Assembly: GCA_910579805.1 (NCBI GenBank)
Contig: CAJTWM010000001.1
Span: 186,001 to 250,000, forward strand
Length of the DNA: 64,000 bases
Origin: an uncultured Lachnospiraceae bacterium
GTDB lineage: Bacteria > Bacillota > Clostridia > Lachnospirales > Lachnospiraceae
Direction: 5' to 3'
The position numbers and the translations under genes were made by a program. The notes under the pieces are model-generated. The model was given only the letters and a program-made list of their open reading frames with translations. It was not told where the DNA came from and did not search any database. Positions 62,990 through 64,000 of the stretch are shown here, in pieces (position 1 is the first letter of the stretch; the number at the start of each line of letters is the position of its first letter).

Positions 62990-63046
62990 ATCCGCACGCC
63001 GCGACGCGTCAATCTAACGGCCGGATACGCTTTTTTATCCGGCTTG
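62990..63046 (-). repeat. Two-hairpin leader element, copy C
   Basis: Hairpin GCCGGAT/ATCCGGC (63020-63026 with 63037-63043) with a loop almost identical to copy A, then a GC-rich stretch similar to GCGCGTCGC...GCGC. It ends 15 bp before the UDP-glucuronate decarboxylase start. Confidence 0.6.
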
Positions 63047-63085
63047 TTTTACCATTTATTATACTTTTCCATAATCTGTATCTTA

Positions 63086-64000
63086 TCAGTAATAGCCGTT
63101 GCTGTCAATGTCCGCCCTTTTATACAATGCCGAATGAACGCCCCCTTCACGGTACTCAAAAATACGCTCATACTCTTCGCCCAGATGACGGTTCATCTCT
63201 TCGTCCCGTTTTGTGTCTCCCCAAAATCCATAGCCGTCGTCCGTAAATTGAATCATGATATAATCATTTTCCCCCGAAACCAGAGAAGCATACTGTTCAT
63301 CGATGCAATACGGAAAGGTTTCGTATCTTAAACCGCTGCCAAATATAGTAAAGTATTTAATATGGGGCAGAGTACCCGTACAATTATAATATAAGGAATT
63401 GCCCAATACCAGTACGTCCGCGTCCTTATCCGCAATCAGCTCTCCCATTTTTTCCGCGCTCTCATAGGCGTAACCCGACGCACCGAGACGAAAGACCTTC
63501 TTTACCAACTGCAGATTGCATACCACCGTCAGCAAAAACACGGCAAGCCCTGCGGCATAAATATATTTACCGTAATGTCCGCCTAAAAACGGCTTAGCCA
63601 AAAGCTCCGATTTTTCCGTGATCCAAATCACAAACGGTACAATAAAGGGCAGATACGTTGTATAATAAATCGGATTGGCATTCAAAGACACGCTCATACA
63701 AAGCACGGAAAATAAAAACATCCCCCAAAAGGTCAGCATAAAATAACGCTTTTTATAATAACGGCAGGCTACCACAACTCCCAATACTGCCAATATTACA
63801 ATTCCTGCGGAAGGCTGCAGTAAAAAATCTTTTAAATAGGAAAACAGAGTAATTCCCCTGCGCCCGTCTTTGGAATATAAAAAATTGATCTCAAACATCA
63901 CATAGTACATATCTTCGATACAGTCATGCGCAATGCCGTAAATCAGTACCGGCGCCGCTGCGGCCGCAACGCCTCCCGCCAGCGCTCCCAAATTTTTAAA
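63086..64000 (-). CDS. Membrane protein, C-terminal part (possible GT-C glycosyltransferase), partial
   Basis: The frame is open to the right edge (305 codons visible, no ATG needed), so the 5' part lies outside. The visible part has about six hydrophobic segments (VILAVLGVVVACRY, YTTYLPFIVPFVIWI, YIYAAGLAVFLLTVVC) and a soluble C-terminal domain of about 120 residues (ADVLVLGNSLYYNC, YIMIQFTDDGYGFWGD). This layout fits GT39/PMT-like GT-C enzymes with a C-terminal extracytoplasmic domain. The family is not certain. Confidence 0.65.
   Translation of the reverse strand, partial: FKNLGALAGGVAAAAAPVLIYGIAHDCIEDMYYVMFEINFLYSKDGRRGITLFSYLKDFLLQPSAGIVILAVLGVVVACRYYKKRYFMLTFWGMFLFSVLCMSVSLNANPIYYTTYLPFIVPFVIWITEKSELLAKPFLGGHYGKYIYAAGLAVFLLTVVCNLQLVKKVFRLGASGYAYESAEKMGELIADKDADVLVLGNSLYYNCTGTLPHIKYFTIFGSGLRYETFPYCIDEQYASLVSGENDYIMIQFTDDGYGFWGDTKRDEEMNRHLGEEYERIFEYREGGVHSALYKRADIDSNGYY

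Noticed and set aside
1..64000. CRISPR arrays, tRNA and rRNA genes
   Set aside because: No regularly spaced repeat array and no recognisable tRNA or rRNA sequence was seen; the tandem repeats at 330-473 and 38353-38393 have no spacers.

Overview
The window looks like chromosome of an anaerobic, low-to-moderate GC Firmicute, most likely a Lachnospiraceae-type gut Clostridium. Shine-Dalgarno sites are strong (AGGAGG-like), promoters are sigma-A-like (TTGACA / TATAAT types), the lipoprotein and Gram-positive surface protein have typical signals, and 4Fe-4S 'F420 hydrogenase beta' proteins are paired with pyruvyltransferases. This placement is inference from gene content; no rRNA or tRNA gene is present to confirm it.

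Layout. (1) 1-842: 5' part of a secreted protein with a Glu/Thr repeat linker. (2) 989-8146: a compact 7.1-kb integrated element bounded by 22-bp direct repeats. It holds a zinc-ribbon tyrosine integrase, a phage-type repressor with palindromic operators facing a 41-aa membrane protein plus lysozyme, HicAB, two more HTH regulators, a coiled-coil DUF4041/T5orf172 (GIY-YIG-like) protein and a Uma2 protein. (3) 8311-12052: an SsuABC/TauABC-type importer with a divergent LacI-family regulator and a palindromic operator. (4) 12070-21200, leftward: glycosyltransferases, a Wzx flippase, CysQ, a sulfotransferase, CysD and a CysN-CysC fusion. Together these supply PAPS, transfer sulfate and remove PAP, so the likely product is a sulfated surface polysaccharide. 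(5) 21201-21490: a divergent control region with two perfect 22-bp inverted repeats 144 bp apart, built like an invertible promoter. (6) 21491-31063, rightward: glycosyltransferases, an acyltransferase, a second flippase and two pyruvyltransferase/FrhB-like pairs.

(7) 31131-64000, almost all leftward: a second, larger polysaccharide locus. It has a DPM1-like transferase with a DUF2304 partner, large membrane proteins, an ABC exporter, many glycosyltransferases, two Wzy-like polymerases, a GT26-GT4 fusion, an FdtA/FdtB-like amino-sugar pair, a UDP-glucuronate decarboxylase and an SGNH hydrolase. Two defence-type cassettes sit inside it. One is a Panacea-domain protein, an AAA ATPase and an unknown protein behind a LexA-like box (40778-44032). 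The other is a type II restriction-modification pair (46493-48876) bordered by gene fragments that duplicate nearby glycan genes.

Taken together, the window is a variable surface-glycan region fed by an activated-sulfate pathway, with mobile and defence insertions. The points most worth following up are the candidate invertible or dual-operator switch between the two glycan operons, the operon-encoded sulfation pathway, the compact integrated element, the SOS-box-linked three-gene cassette, and a recurrent two-hairpin leader element just upstream of several glycan genes.
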